Shown here in pieces: positions 1 through 10,833 of a DNA stretch of 64,000 bases. The stretch comes from Sphingomonas pituitosa NBRC 102491 (GTDB lineage: Bacteria > Pseudomonadota > Alphaproteobacteria > Sphingomonadales > Sphingomonadaceae). Each line of letters begins with the position of its first letter. Position 1 is the first letter of the stretch. Below the pieces are notes generated by a model. It made no database searches. It saw only the letters and a program-made list of their open reading frames with translations, and was not told the DNA's origin. The stretch is from positions 1-64,000 of the forward strand of contig NZ_BCYY01000008.1 in assembly GCF_001598435.1 (NCBI RefSeq). The letters run 5' to 3'. The position numbers and the translations under genes were made by a program.

Positions 1-12
1 AGGGATCGCAAC

Positions 13-37
13 TCCCTCTCCCCCTGTGGGAGAGGGA
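13..37. repeat. REP-like palindrome (CCCTCTCCC family)
   Basis: A 10-bp stem TCCCTCTCCC / GGGAGAGGGA encloses a 5-nt loop. G-rich sequence follows, to about position 77. The same pyrimidine-rich arm family recurs near 6185 and 7348-7451. I see no coding sequence between positions 1 and 99. Confidence 0.6.
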
Positions 38-99
38 AGGGGCCCGCCGCCGGAAGCGGTGGGAAGGGTGAGGGGGACTTACGTCAACGCAGACAGTAC

Positions 100-128
100 A
101 ACGCCGCCGGCAGCCCCGGCGGCGTTTT
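100..128 (+). terminator. Intrinsic terminator of a gene upstream of the window
   Basis: A perfect 11-bp stem AACGCCGCCGG / CCGGCGGCGTT surrounds a 5-nt loop (cagcc), and the distal arm runs into TTTT. It probably ends a plus-strand gene lying before position 1. It sits about 40 bp upstream of the flavoprotein gene. Confidence 0.75.
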
Positions 129-165
129 GCTATCCCGGCCCGCCAAACCCCGCTATCGCGCGACC

Positions 166-1350
166 ATGCCCCCTTCCCTCGGCACCCATGACGCAATCCT
201 CCTCGGCGCCGGCGCGGCGGGCCTGTTCTGCGCCGCCATGGCGGGCCAGCGCGGCCGCAAGGTCCTGCTGCTCGATCATGCCGAGGCGCCGGGCAAGAAG
301 ATCCTGATCTCCGGCGGCGGGCGGTGCAACTTCACCAATCTCGGCACCGCGCCCGATCGCTATCTTTCCGCCAATCCGCATTTCGCCAAGTCGGCGCTCG
401 GCCGCTATACCGCGCAGGATTTCCTCGCGCTGGTCGAGCGGCACGGCATCGCCTGGCACGAGAAGACGCTGGGCCAGCTGTTCTGCGACGGGTCCGCCCG
501 CCAGATCGTCGACCTGCTGCTGGGCGAATGCGCGATGGGCGGCGTGACGGTCCAGCTCGGCGCTGCGATCACCGATGTCGACCACGCCGATGGGCGCTTC
601 CGCGTGACCACCAGCAAGGGCGTGGCCGAAGCGCCCGCGCTCGTCATCGCAACCGGCGGCCCGGCGATCCCGAAGCTCGGCGCGACCGGCTTCGCCTATG
701 ATCTCGCCCGCCGCTTCGGGCTGAAGGTGGTCGAGCCGCGCCCCGCCCTCGTGCCCCTCACCCTCGGCCCCGATCAGGCCTTGTTCCGCGACCTCTCGGG
801 CGTCTCCACCCCTGTCGCGGCCCGCGCGGGAAAGACGGCGTTTCGCGAGGCGGCGCTGTTCACCCATCGCGGCCTTTCGGGCCCCGCGATCCTGCAGGTG
901 TCGTCGTACTGGCGGCACGGCGAGGGGATCGCGATCGACTTCCTGCCCGATCAGCCCAAGGGCTGGCTCCGCAACGCCAAGCGGACCGAGCCCCGCCTCG
1001 GCTTGCGCAGCCTGCTGAACCGCCAGCTGCCCGAGCGCCTGGCCACCACGCTGGCCGAACGCGTGGCCCTGCCCAGCGAGATCGGCAATTGCCGCGACGC
1101 GCTGCTGGAACAGGCCGAAGCGCAACTCGCGTCCTGGCCCTTCACCCCCAACGGCACCGAGGGTTTCGCCAAGGCCGAGGTGACCGTCGGCGGGATCAGC
1201 ACCGCCGACCTCTCCTCGCAGACCATGGAAGCGCGTCGCGTGCCCGGCCTCTACGCGATCGGCGAGGCGGTGGACGTCACCGGCTGGCTGGGCGGCTACA
1301 ACTTCCAATGGGCATGGGCGAGCGGGTGGGCGGCAGCGCAGGCGCTGTAA
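166..1350 (+). CDS. BaiN/HI0933-family NAD(P)/FAD-dependent oxidoreductase
   Basis: A 394-residue cytosolic flavoprotein. The N-terminus carries a Rossmann dinucleotide-binding motif GAGAAG at about residues 14-19. It is followed by GKKILISGGGRCNFTN at about 43-58, which is the hallmark of the HI0933/YhiN/BaiN family. The C-terminal GLYAIGEAVDVTGWLGGYN segment is the second FAD-contacting region of that family. The ATG at 166 is preferred because the upstream in-frame ATG at 127 overlaps the terminator hairpin and adds residues the family lacks. The physiological substrate is unclear: relatives are annotated as aminoacetone oxidases or bile-acid reductases without general proof. It stands as a single gene between a terminator and a TBDR. 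Confidence 0.88.
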   Translation: MPPSLGTHDAILLGAGAAGLFCAAMAGQRGRKVLLLDHAEAPGKKILISGGGRCNFTNLGTAPDRYLSANPHFAKSALGRYTAQDFLALVERHGIAWHEKTLGQLFCDGSARQIVDLLLGECAMGGVTVQLGAAITDVDHADGRFRVTTSKGVAEAPALVIATGGPAIPKLGATGFAYDLARRFGLKVVEPRPALVPLTLGPDQALFRDLSGVSTPVAARAGKTAFREAALFTHRGLSGPAILQVSSYWRHGEGIAIDFLPDQPKGWLRNAKRTEPRLGLRSLLNRQLPERLATTLAERVALPSEIGNCRDALLEQAEAQLASWPFTPNGTEGFAKAEVTVGGISTADLSSQTMEARRVPGLYAIGEAVDVTGWLGGYNFQWAWASGWAAAQAL

Positions 1351-1498
1351 CGCTTCGCCATGTGTTGCGCCGACACCACGTACGTCCGCGGAAAGTTGCT
1401 TAACACCCCGTTTTCGTTTGCAAAGCTTGCGCCGGTTCGGCCAGACTTGTTGCAAGGAGCAACTATCTTGTTGATCCTGGGGGGACATTCCGAGTCGA

Positions 1499-3544
1499 AT
1501 GAAAGTCAGGTGCGTTTTGGCGGCCGCCGCACTGGCCTGCCCTGTCACCGCGTTCGGACAGCAGCAGGCTGATCCTGCTGGGACCTCCGCCGGAACGCCG
1601 CCTGCTTCGGGGGTGCTGGTCTACGGACCCGAATTCTTCGCCAACACCGCACTGCCGACGGCGCTGGACATGGTGCAGCGCCTGCCCGGCTTCACGCTCG
1701 ACATCGGCAATGGCGATGCGCGCGGGATTGCCGGCAACACCGGCAACGTGCTGATCGACAGCAAGCCGCCCGCCTCGAAGACCGACGGTCTCGGCGAGAT
1801 CCTGCGCCGGATCAGCGCCGGCAGCGTAGCCCGTATCGAGCTGATCCGCGGCGGCGCGCCCGGCATCGACATGCAGGGCCGCGCGGTGATCGCCAACGTG
1901 GTGCTGAAGCGGACGGCGGCGACCGAGAAGCTGATCAACTTCCAGAGCTATATCTACCGCGACGGCTATGTCGGCCCCGACGTGACGCTGCAATATGCGC
2001 GGCGCGACGGCGATCGCCGCGACGAAGTCTCGCTCGAGCTGGTCAGCGATCGCACCAGCGGCACCGCGCAGGGCAACCGCGTCCGCCGCGATGCCGCCGG
2101 CAATCTGCTGGTTCGCCAGTCGCTCGATCTGTGGGACCGCTTCCGGACGGCGACGCTGCGATCCTCGATCCAGCGCGCGGCCGGCGGGGGGCTGCTGACG
2201 GTCAACGGGCGGTTCGACTATATCGACTACCCTACCAGCTTCACCGCGACGACGCTGGAAGGCAGCGGCAGCGATACGCGTGCGACCGACATCACGCACC
2301 AGTGGAAGGGCGAACTCGGCGCCAACTGGACGCGGTCGCTCGGCCAGAAGAGCGAAGTGGAGGTGATCGCGCTCCAGCGGCTGGGCCATGTCGGCTATGA
2401 TTCGGACACCCAGATCGGCAGCTTCGCCTCGACCTTCGGCCAGCAGTCGCGCACCGGCGAATCCGTGCTCCGCACGATCCTGCGCCACAAGGCGGACAAG
2501 AGGCTCTCGCTCGAGGGCGGCGGCGAGATCGCCTACAACTTCCTCGACAACCGCACCGCCTATGCCGAAGCGGGGGAGCCCGTGCCGCTGCCGGACCAGA
2601 GCGTGTTCGTCAGCGAGGTGCGCGGCGAGCTGTTCGGGCTGGCGCGGTGGCAGCCCGCCGCCAGCGTGACGCTGGAAGCCGGCATGCGCGCCGAGGTCTC
2701 GCGCATCGCCGCCGATGCCGACAGCAACCGCGCCCGCTCCTTCTTCTATCCCAAGCCGCGCGTGCAGCTGACCCTGCGCCCCACCCGCCGCGACCAGCTG
2801 CGGCTGCGGGTGGAGCAGAGCGTCAGCCAGCTGGATTTCTCCGATTTCGTCGCGGCGACCGAGATCAACCTCGGCACCGTCCGCGCCGGCAACGGCGATC
2901 TGGTGCCCGAGCAGACACTGACGGTCGAAGCCGTCGTCGAGCACCGTTTCTGGGGCAAGGGCGCGCTGGAACTGGGCGCCAAGCACGAGGCGACGCGCAA
3001 CGTCATCGATTATATCCCGCTGGAGGGCGGGTTCGATGCGATCGGCAATATCGGCACCGGCACGCGCGACACGCTGTCGGGCACGCTGACGCTGCCGTTC
3101 GACAAGCTCGGCATCAAGAATGCACGGCTGCGCGCCAATGCGGCGGTGGTGCGCAGCCACGTCACCGATCCGCTGACTGCGGAGCGACGGCGCTACACCA
3201 ACGAAGTGCCGTTCACCTGCAGCGGCAGCTTCAGCCAGGACCTGTTCGGCGGCCGCTTCACCTATGGCGTATATGGCAGCTGCGGCCAGCCGGGGACGCG
3301 GCTCTACCGGATCGACGAGTTCCGCACGACCGAGATCGAACCGAGCTTCGAGATCTACGGCATCTGGAAGCCGAGCAAGCGGCTGGCGATCCGGCTCGAT
3401 GCGAGCAATATCAACAATCCCGCGCGTATCTACGACCGCGACGTCTATACCGCCGATCGCAACGCCTCGCCGCTGCTCTACCGCGAGCGGCGCGTCCAGC
3501 GGCGCGGGCAGTATCTCTACGTGCAGATCCGCCGGACGCTGTAG
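1499..3544 (+). CDS. TonB-dependent outer membrane receptor
   Basis: A 681-residue outer membrane protein with a Sec signal peptide (MKVRCVLAAAALACPVTAFG). A plug-like region around residues 35-145 includes DMVQRLPGF and RIELIRGGAPG. A beta-barrel rich in alternating aromatic residues follows and ends in a short terminal strand (YVQIRRTL). The plug motifs LPGFTL and VARIELIRGG match the carboxypeptidase-regulatory-like outer-membrane beta-barrel group of TBDRs. The ligand cannot be read from the sequence. The gene is monocistronic and convergent with metH only 19 bp away. Upstream, GTTGC-AAGGA-GCAAC at 1449-1463 forms a small inverted repeat that could be an operator. The extreme C-terminus (TL) lacks the usual final aromatic residue. 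Confidence 0.82.
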   Translation: MKVRCVLAAAALACPVTAFGQQQADPAGTSAGTPPASGVLVYGPEFFANTALPTALDMVQRLPGFTLDIGNGDARGIAGNTGNVLIDSKPPASKTDGLGEILRRISAGSVARIELIRGGAPGIDMQGRAVIANVVLKRTAATEKLINFQSYIYRDGYVGPDVTLQYARRDGDRRDEVSLELVSDRTSGTAQGNRVRRDAAGNLLVRQSLDLWDRFRTATLRSSIQRAAGGGLLTVNGRFDYIDYPTSFTATTLEGSGSDTRATDITHQWKGELGANWTRSLGQKSEVEVIALQRLGHVGYDSDTQIGSFASTFGQQSRTGESVLRTILRHKADKRLSLEGGGEIAYNFLDNRTAYAEAGEPVPLPDQSVFVSEVRGELFGLARWQPAASVTLEAGMRAEVSRIAADADSNRARSFFYPKPRVQLTLRPTRRDQLRLRVEQSVSQLDFSDFVAATEINLGTVRAGNGDLVPEQTLTVEAVVEHRFWGKGALELGAKHEATRNVIDYIPLEGGFDAIGNIGTGTRDTLSGTLTLPFDKLGIKNARLRANAAVVRSHVTDPLTAERRRYTNEVPFTCSGSFSQDLFGGRFTYGVYGSCGQPGTRLYRIDEFRTTEIEPSFEIYGIWKPSKRLAIRLDASNINNPARIYDRDVYTADRNASPLLYRERRVQRRGQYLYVQIRRTL

Positions 3545-3563
3545 GAGCGCCCGGCGGCGTCGA

Positions 3564-6164
<2,601 letters not shown>

Positions 6165-6184
6165 GATCTGGGTTCTTTTTCTCT

Positions 6185-6221
6185 CCCTCTCCCCATCGGG
6201 GAGAGGGCCGGGGAGAGGGCA
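6185..6221. repeat. REP-like palindrome between the two metH pieces
   Basis: CCCTCTCCCC / GGGGAGAGGG form a perfect 10-bp stem over a 3-nt loop (atc). A second half-copy, GGGGAGAGGGC, follows at 6210-6220. It belongs to the same family as the repeat at 13-37. It occupies most of the 119-bp gap between the homocysteine-methyltransferase gene and metH. Confidence 0.65.
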
Positions 6222-6283
6222 GTGTGTCGTTGGTCGCGTGGAGAAGAAGGGCGTCGTCCGGCCCCTCTCCCAGCTTTTCGGCC

Positions 6284-7330
6284 TTACGCCGCCATGGTGA
6301 ACGGCTCGAGGCCGGCCAGTCGCGTGCGCACTTCGGGCGTCGGGATGGCGCGCGGGGTGAGCCCCTGCACCGCCTTGGCGATCGCGCCGATATGCGCCGG
6401 GGTCGAGCCGCAGCAGCCGCCGAGGATGTTCACCTGCCCCGCATCCGCCCATTCCTTGACGAGGCCGGCGGTGGTTGCCGGCATCTCGTCATAGGCGCCC
6501 AGTTCGTTGGGCAGGCCGGCGTTGGGATAGACCATGATCAGCGTGTCGCACAGCGCCGACAGTGTCTTGACGTGCGGGCGCAGCTGCTCGGCGCCGAACG
6601 AGCAGTTGAGCCCGATCGTCACCGGCCGCGCATGCCGCACCGCCGCCCAGAACGCCTCGACCGTGTGGCCGGACAGGTTGCGGCCGGACAGGTCGGTCAG
6701 CGTCATCGACAGCATGATCGGCAGGTCGCGGCCCAGCGCCTCGCCCGCCTCGATCGCCGCCATGATGCCGGCCTTGGCGTTGAGCGTGTCGAACACCGTC
6801 TCGATCAGCACGAAATCCACGCCGCCTTCGACCAGCGCGTCGATCTGCTCGCGGTACACGTCCTTGAGATAGTCGAAGTCGATCTCGCGATAGCCGGGAT
6901 CGTTGACGTCCGGGCTGAGCGACAGCGTCTTGTTGGTCGGGCCCAGGGCGCCGGCGACGAAGCGCGGGCGGCCGTCCTTCGCCTCGAACTCGTCGGCGAT
7001 CTGGCGGGCGAGCTTCGCGCTCTCGATGTTGATTTCGCGCACCAGATGCTCGGCGCCGTAATCGGCCTGGCTGATCCGGTTGGCGGAGAAGGTGTTGGTC
7101 TCGGCGATGTCGGCCCCGGCTTCGAAATAGGCGCGGTGGATGCTCGCCGGCACCTCGGGCTTGGTCAGCGCGAGGATGTCGTTGTTGCCCTTCTGGTCAT
7201 GGGCAAGGCCGAGGGTGCCGGCATAGGCGGCCTCGTCGAGCTTCCAGTTCTGGATCTCGGTGCCGAACGCGCCGTCGGTGATCAGGATACGCTTGGCGGC
7301 TTCGCCCAGCAGTTTCTCGCGTGCAGTCAT
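6284..7330 (-). CDS. Homocysteine S-methyltransferase domain protein (detached MetH N-terminal module)
   Basis: A 348-residue Hcy-binding TIM barrel. It starts like MetH ([13 protein letters not shown]), contains ETNTFSAN, and has the zinc-ligand signatures GLNCSFG and GGCCGST near the C-terminus, the latter carrying the Cys-Cys pair that binds zinc and activates the homocysteine thiol. In most bacteria this domain forms the first third of a single MetH chain. Here it ends at its own stop codon and the rest is encoded at 3564-6164. The start at 7330 has AAGGAG 8 nt upstream. The intact zinc ligands argue for function in trans with the B12 subunit rather than decay. I believe this split is usual in sphingomonads, but that is recollection rather than something tested here. 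Confidence 0.92.
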   Translation of the reverse strand: MTAREKLLGEAAKRILITDGAFGTEIQNWKLDEAAYAGTLGLAHDQKGNNDILALTKPEVPASIHRAYFEAGADIAETNTFSANRISQADYGAEHLVREINIESAKLARQIADEFEAKDGRPRFVAGALGPTNKTLSLSPDVNDPGYREIDFDYLKDVYREQIDALVEGGVDFVLIETVFDTLNAKAGIMAAIEAGEALGRDLPIMLSMTLTDLSGRNLSGHTVEAFWAAVRHARPVTIGLNCSFGAEQLRPHVKTLSALCDTLIMVYPNAGLPNELGAYDEMPATTAGLVKEWADAGQVNILGGCCGSTPAHIGAIAKAVQGLTPRAIPTPEVRTRLAGLEPFTMAA

Positions 7331-7347
7331 GTCATTCGCTCCTTTAG

Positions 7348-7451
7348 CCCCTCCCCTTCAGGGGAGGGGTTGGGGTGGGGCTGTGTCTCACCGAGACCAA
7401 CCAAGGGTCTGGCATCCCTCCACCCCCAACCCCTCCTCCCAGGAGGAGGGG
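7348..7451. repeat. BIME-like pair of inverted GC-rich palindromes
   Basis: The left unit is CCCCTCCCC-ttca-GGGGAGGGG (7348-7369) followed by ttggggtgggg. The right unit is ccacccccaa followed by CCCCTCCTCC-ca-GGAGGAGGGG (7430-7451). The two units are inverted copies separated by about 50 bp, the arrangement of bacterial interspersed mosaic elements. It fills the 132-bp gap between metF and the homocysteine methyltransferase gene. Confidence 0.75.
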
Positions 7452-7462
7452 CTTATGATCAG

Positions 7463-8380
7463 TTACGCCGCCGCGATCGCCGCCTGCTGCCGCGGGCGAA
7501 GCCCCAGCAGATGGCAGATCGCGTAGCTCAGCTCCGCGCGGTTGAGCGTGTAGAAGTGGAACTGCCGCACGCCGCCGGCATAGAGCTTGCGGCACAGCTC
7601 GGCCGTCAGCGTCGCCGTGACCAGCTGGCGCGCCGAAGGATGCTCGTCGAGCCCTTCGAACAGCTTTTCCATCCAGGCCGGCACGTCGGTGCCGCACATC
7701 GCCGACATCTTCACGACGCTGGCATAGTTCATCACCGGCATGATGCCGGGCACGATCTCGGCGTCGATCCCTGCCGCCGCCGCACGGTCGCGGAAGCGCA
7801 GGAAGGTTTCGGCCTCGAAGAAGAACTGGGTGATCGCGCGGTTGGCGCCGGCGTCGATCTTGCGCTTGAGGTTGTCGAGATCGGCCTCGGGGCTCGGCGA
7901 ATCCGGGTGGCATTCCGGATAGGCGCTCACCGAAATCTCGAACGGGTGCAGCCGGCGCAGGCCCGCGACCAGGTCCGCCGCATTCTCATAGCCGCCGGGA
8001 TGGGTGCGATACTTCTCGCCGGCGCGGGGCGGATCGCCGCGCAGCGCGACGATGTGCCGCACGCCCGCCGCCCAATATTCCTCGGCGATCTGGTCGATCT
8101 CCTCGCGCGTCGCCTCGACGCAGGTGAGATGCGCGGCGGCGGCCAGCGGCGTCTCGCGGGCGATCCGCGACACGGTCGCATGGGTGCGCTCGCGCGTGGT
8201 GCCGCCCGCCCCATAGGTGACGCTGACGAAGCGCGGCCCGAGCGGCGACAGCGTCTCGATCGACTGCCACAGCGTCTCTTCCATCTTCTCGGTCTTGGGC
8301 GGGAAGAATTCGAAGCTCACCGCCACGTCGCCCGCCACATCGGCGAACAGGGGCGGTGCCATGGGGTCTACGATCGTCAT
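7463..8380 (-). CDS. metF: Methylenetetrahydrofolate reductase
   Basis: A 305-residue FAD-dependent MTHFR. It reduces 5,10-methylene-THF to 5-methyl-THF, the methyl donor for MetH. Recognisable signatures are SFEFFPPKTEKMEETLW at the N-terminus, FVSVTYGAGG, HLTCV, ALRGDPP, and ITQFFFEAETFLRF in the barrel. Its length matches the bacterial single-domain enzyme. The start ATG at 8378-8380 overlaps the stop of the upstream regulator gene (ATGA, 4 nt), so it is translationally coupled and co-transcribed with the ArsR-methyltransferase gene. The gene order places regulator, methyl-donor synthesis and methionine synthesis in a single unit. Confidence 0.95.
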   Translation of the reverse strand: MTIVDPMAPPLFADVAGDVAVSFEFFPPKTEKMEETLWQSIETLSPLGPRFVSVTYGAGGTTRERTHATVSRIARETPLAAAAHLTCVEATREEIDQIAEEYWAAGVRHIVALRGDPPRAGEKYRTHPGGYENAADLVAGLRRLHPFEISVSAYPECHPDSPSPEADLDNLKRKIDAGANRAITQFFFEAETFLRFRDRAAAAGIDAEIVPGIMPVMNYASVVKMSAMCGTDVPAWMEKLFEGLDEHPSARQLVTATLTAELCRKLYAGGVRQFHFYTLNRAELSYAICHLLGLRPRQQAAIAAA

Positions 8381-9327
8381 GCCGCCTTCACCTTTTTCAC
8401 GCTCTCGCCGGTCTTGCGACCGAGCCATAATTTCACCGTCAGTGCCCCGCCTTCCAGCGTCTGCACCTGCACCGGGGCGAGCCCGGCGCGATCGAACCAG
8501 CCGAGCATCTGCTCGTCCGAAAATCCCAGTCGCGCATGCGCATCGCGGGTGCGCAGCTCTTCGCGCTCGTGCGGCGCGAAATCGACGATCAGCAGCCGCC
8601 CGCCGGCCCCGAGCACCCGCCCCGCCTCGCCGATCGCGGCCGCCGGTTGCTGCGCGAAATGGAGGACATGATGCAATATAGCAGTATCCGCAGCGCCGTC
8701 CGGCAGGGGCAGCGCATAGAGATCCGCCTGGCGCAGTTCGGCATGGCCGAGGTCCGCCAGCTTGGCGCGCGCGAGCCGCAGCATTTCGGACGAGCGATCG
8801 ATGCCGAGCGCCTGGGCCGAGCGCGGCCCGAACAGCTCGAGCATCCGTCCCGTGCCGGTGCCGATATCGACCAGCGTGCCCAGCGAGCCGTCGCCCAGCG
8901 CCGCCGCCATTGCCGCCTCGACTTCGCTTTCCGCGACATGGAGCGATCGGATCGCATCCCACTGGCCGGCATTGCTCTCGAACCAGGCCTCCGCCGCCGA
9001 CGCGCGATCGGCGCGCACCGCCGCCAGTCTGGCCTGGTCGGCGATCACCCAGGGGTCGCCCGCCAGCTCCCACGCGTCGAGCGCCGCCAGCACGGGCGCG
9101 GTCACCGCCCGACGGCCGAGCGCCACGAACACCCAGCTGCCTTCCTTGCGCCGCTCGGCGATCCCTGCATCGCACAGGATCTTCACATGGCGCGAGACCC
9201 GCGGCTGGCTCTGCCCCAGCACCTGCGCCAGTTCACCGACGCTCAGCTCCATCGCCCGCAGCAGCGCGACGATGCGCAACCGGGTCGAATCCGCGAGCGC
9301 GCGGAAGATGGCGAGGGGTTCTGTCAT
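8377..9327 (-). CDS. ArsR-family regulator fused to a SAM-dependent methyltransferase domain
   Basis: A 316-residue two-domain protein. Residues 1-90 form an ArsR/SmtB winged helix (ALADSTRLRIVALL, LGQSQPRVSRHVKILCDAGI) without the cysteine metal-site motif of classical ArsR. Residues from about 150 form a class I methyltransferase fold, with motif I in VDIGTGTGRMLELFG and later HHVLHFA and GGRLLIVDFAPHE. It opens the metF-metH operon and faces a perfect palindrome at 9340-9361. The parsimonious role is an autoregulated repressor of methionine-cycle genes that senses SAM or S-adenosylhomocysteine through the methyltransferase fold, comparable to SahR-type ArsR proteins. That effector assignment is inference. 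Catalytic methyltransfer is not excluded. Confidence 0.88.
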   Translation of the reverse strand: MTEPLAIFRALADSTRLRIVALLRAMELSVGELAQVLGQSQPRVSRHVKILCDAGIAERRKEGSWVFVALGRRAVTAPVLAALDAWELAGDPWVIADQARLAAVRADRASAAEAWFESNAGQWDAIRSLHVAESEVEAAMAAALGDGSLGTLVDIGTGTGRMLELFGPRSAQALGIDRSSEMLRLARAKLADLGHAELRQADLYALPLPDGAADTAILHHVLHFAQQPAAAIGEAGRVLGAGGRLLIVDFAPHEREELRTRDAHARLGFSDEQMLGWFDRAGLAPVQVQTLEGGALTVKLWLGRKTGESVKKVKAA

Positions 9328-9339
9328 GGGCGGGATAGA

Positions 9340-9361
9340 GATATAAAGATATCTTTATATC
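9340..9361 (-). promoter_or_regulatory. 22-bp perfect palindromic operator of the metF/metH operon
   Basis: The half-site GATATAAAGAT is followed directly by its exact reverse complement, giving a 22-bp palindrome with no spacer. It is AT-rich in an otherwise GC-rich region and lies 12 bp upstream of the ATG of the ArsR-methyltransferase gene. Position and symmetry suit binding by a dimeric ArsR-type repressor, most simply the adjacent gene product. The full site has not been compared with a motif library. Confidence 0.8.
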
Positions 9362-9442
9362 AGGTCAACGCATCGCTGCGCGGTTGCGTGCGTTTGCGCC
9401 TCTGGCTAGCCCGGCCCAAACCCCGTGAAGGAACGATCTCCC

Positions 9443-9676
9443 ATGCGCAAGCTTCTCCTCCTCCCCGTCGCCGCGCTGGCGCTCACCGGCCTGTCGGCCT
9501 GCGGCAACAAGGCGAAGAACGAGGCCGCCGAAGCCAATGAGGCGATGGCCGGCGACAGCAACACGATGGGCGAGGCCGTCGCCGACGTGAACGCCGCCGA
9601 GGACGCCGCCTTCGCCAATGCCGAAAGCGCCTATTCGAACGGGAGCGGCCCGGCGGGCAACGAGATCACCGACTGA
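9443..9676 (+). CDS. Small acidic lipoprotein of unknown function
   Basis: A 77-residue exported protein. The signal sequence MRKLLLLPVAALALTGLSAC ends in the lipobox LSAC at residues 17-20, so signal peptidase II cleavage and N-terminal lipidation at Cys20 are expected. The mature part is rich in Ala, Glu, Asn and Asp with no recognisable fold (repeated NEA/EANEA-like turns). The ATG at 9443 has GAAGGAA 8 nt upstream and is preferred over the in-frame GTG at 9425, which would add six residues before the charged n-region. I do not recognise the family. The anchor, inner or outer membrane, cannot be decided. Confidence 0.75.
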   Translation: MRKLLLLPVAALALTGLSACGNKAKNEAAEANEAMAGDSNTMGEAVADVNAAEDAAFANAESAYSNGSGPAGNEITD

Positions 9677-9724
9677 TGCCGATCGCGCGGTGACGGACGG
9701 CCTCCGTTCTCAGGGCCCTGTCCT

Positions 9725-9808
9725 CCCGGCGAAAGCCGGGATCCAGTCGCCTCTGGGTGGCAGCAGGCGCCAACACGGAGGCCCCAATGGATCCCGGCTT
9801 TCGCCGGG
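9725..9808. repeat. BIME-like repeat pair (CCCGGC-GAAA-GCCGGG family)
   Basis: The left hairpin CCCGGC-GAAA-GCCGGG (9725-9740) and right hairpin CCCGGC-TTTC-GCCGGG (9793-9808) are inverted relative to each other, each flanked inside by the sequence ggatcc. The element at 46587-46669 has the same layout and nearly the same arms. Together with flanks it fills most of the 206-bp gap 9677-9882, which shows no gene. Confidence 0.8.
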
Positions 9809-9882
9809 ATGACGATCGCGGGCAGATGAGCCAGTCTCAATACGCCCTGGTATGATTCTTTCCCTCGCTTCGGAGACCACCC

Positions 9883-10833
9883 ATGCCGCATCTTCGCCAC
9901 CTCGGCGCCTCGGGCCTCGAAATCGCGCCGCTCGTGCTGGGCGGCAATGTCTTCGGCTGGACCGCCGACAAGGCCGCCAGCTTCCGCATCCTCGATCGCT
10001 TCGCCGAGCGCGGCGGGGTGATGATCGATACCGCCGACGTCTATTCGGCCTGGGTCTCCGGCCACACGGGCGGCGAATCCGAAACCGTGATCGGCGAATG
10101 GCTGCGCAGCTCGGGCAAGCGCGACCAGGTGCTGATCTCGACCAAGGTCGGCATGCTGCCGGGCGAAGGCGGCGCGAAGCTGGCCCCGGCCCGCATCGCG
10201 GCGGCGGCCGAGGCGTCGCTCCAGCGGCTGGGCATCGAGACGATCGACCTCTATTTCGCGCATCAGGACGATGAGGACGTGCCCCAGGAGGAGGTTCTCG
10301 CGGCGTTCGGCGCGCTGATCGACGCCGGCAAGATCCGCGCGCTGGGGGCTTCGAACTTCCATGCGATGCGGCTGAAGTCGGCGCTCGATCTCGCGGCGAA
10401 GGAAGGCCTGCCGCACTTCCGCGTGCTCCAGCCGGAGTACAACCTCGTCAGCCGCCGCAAGTTCGAGGGCGAGTTGCAGGATCTGTGCATCACCCATAAT
10501 CTGGGCGTGATCCCCTATTACGGGCTCGCCTCGGGCTTTCTCACCGGCAAGTATCGCAGCGAGGCCGATCTCTCGAAGAGCGTGCGCGGCGGCGGCATGG
10601 CCAAGCTGCTTGCCGGCAAGGGCGGCGCGGTGCTCGCGGTGATGGACGCGGTGGCGGCCGAGACCGGTGCCACCCTCGCCCAGATCGCGCTCGCCTGGCT
10701 GGCCGCGCAGGACGGCATCACCGCGCCGATCGCCAGCGCGACGAGCATCGAGCAGCTCGACGAACTGATCGGCGCCTGGGACGTCGCGCTCAGCCGCGAC
10801 CAGCTCGACCGCCTGACCGCCGCCGGGGCCTGA
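9883..10833 (+). CDS. Aldo/keto reductase
   Basis: A 316-residue NADPH-dependent (beta/alpha)8-barrel oxidoreductase of the AKR superfamily. The catalytic tetrad can be placed: Asp and Tyr in MIDTADVYSAW near residues 47-56, Lys in LISTKVGM near 88, and His in YFAHQDDED near 128. GIDAGKIRALGASNF-type sequence and LQPEYNLVSRR follow as in the family. The physiological carbonyl substrate is unknown. Its TGA overlaps the ATG of the next ORF by one base (TGATG), so both are probably translated together. Confidence 0.88.
   Translation: MPHLRHLGASGLEIAPLVLGGNVFGWTADKAASFRILDRFAERGGVMIDTADVYSAWVSGHTGGESETVIGEWLRSSGKRDQVLISTKVGMLPGEGGAKLAPARIAAAAEASLQRLGIETIDLYFAHQDDEDVPQEEVLAAFGALIDAGKIRALGASNFHAMRLKSALDLAAKEGLPHFRVLQPEYNLVSRRKFEGELQDLCITHNLGVIPYYGLASGFLTGKYRSEADLSKSVRGGGMAKLLAGKGGAVLAVMDAVAAETGATLAQIALAWLAAQDGITAPIASATSIEQLDELIGAWDVALSRDQLDRLTAAGA

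Noticed and set aside
130..1548. Minus-strand open frame of about 470 codons opposite the flavoprotein gene
   Set aside because: Antisense to a complete BaiN/HI0933-type gene. Glu/Arg/Ala/Gly-rich without domains.
6165..7462. Possible SAM or cobalamin riboswitch before the metH genes
   Set aside because: The gaps are short (119-132 bp) and consist almost entirely of GC-rich inverted repeats. No B12-box or SAM-aptamer core is apparent, and operator-based control upstream of the regulator explains regulation.
6165..7462. Repeats between metH genes as a CRISPR or phage array
   Set aside because: They are single inverted hairpins with unequal spacing, not direct repeats with unique spacers of constant length.
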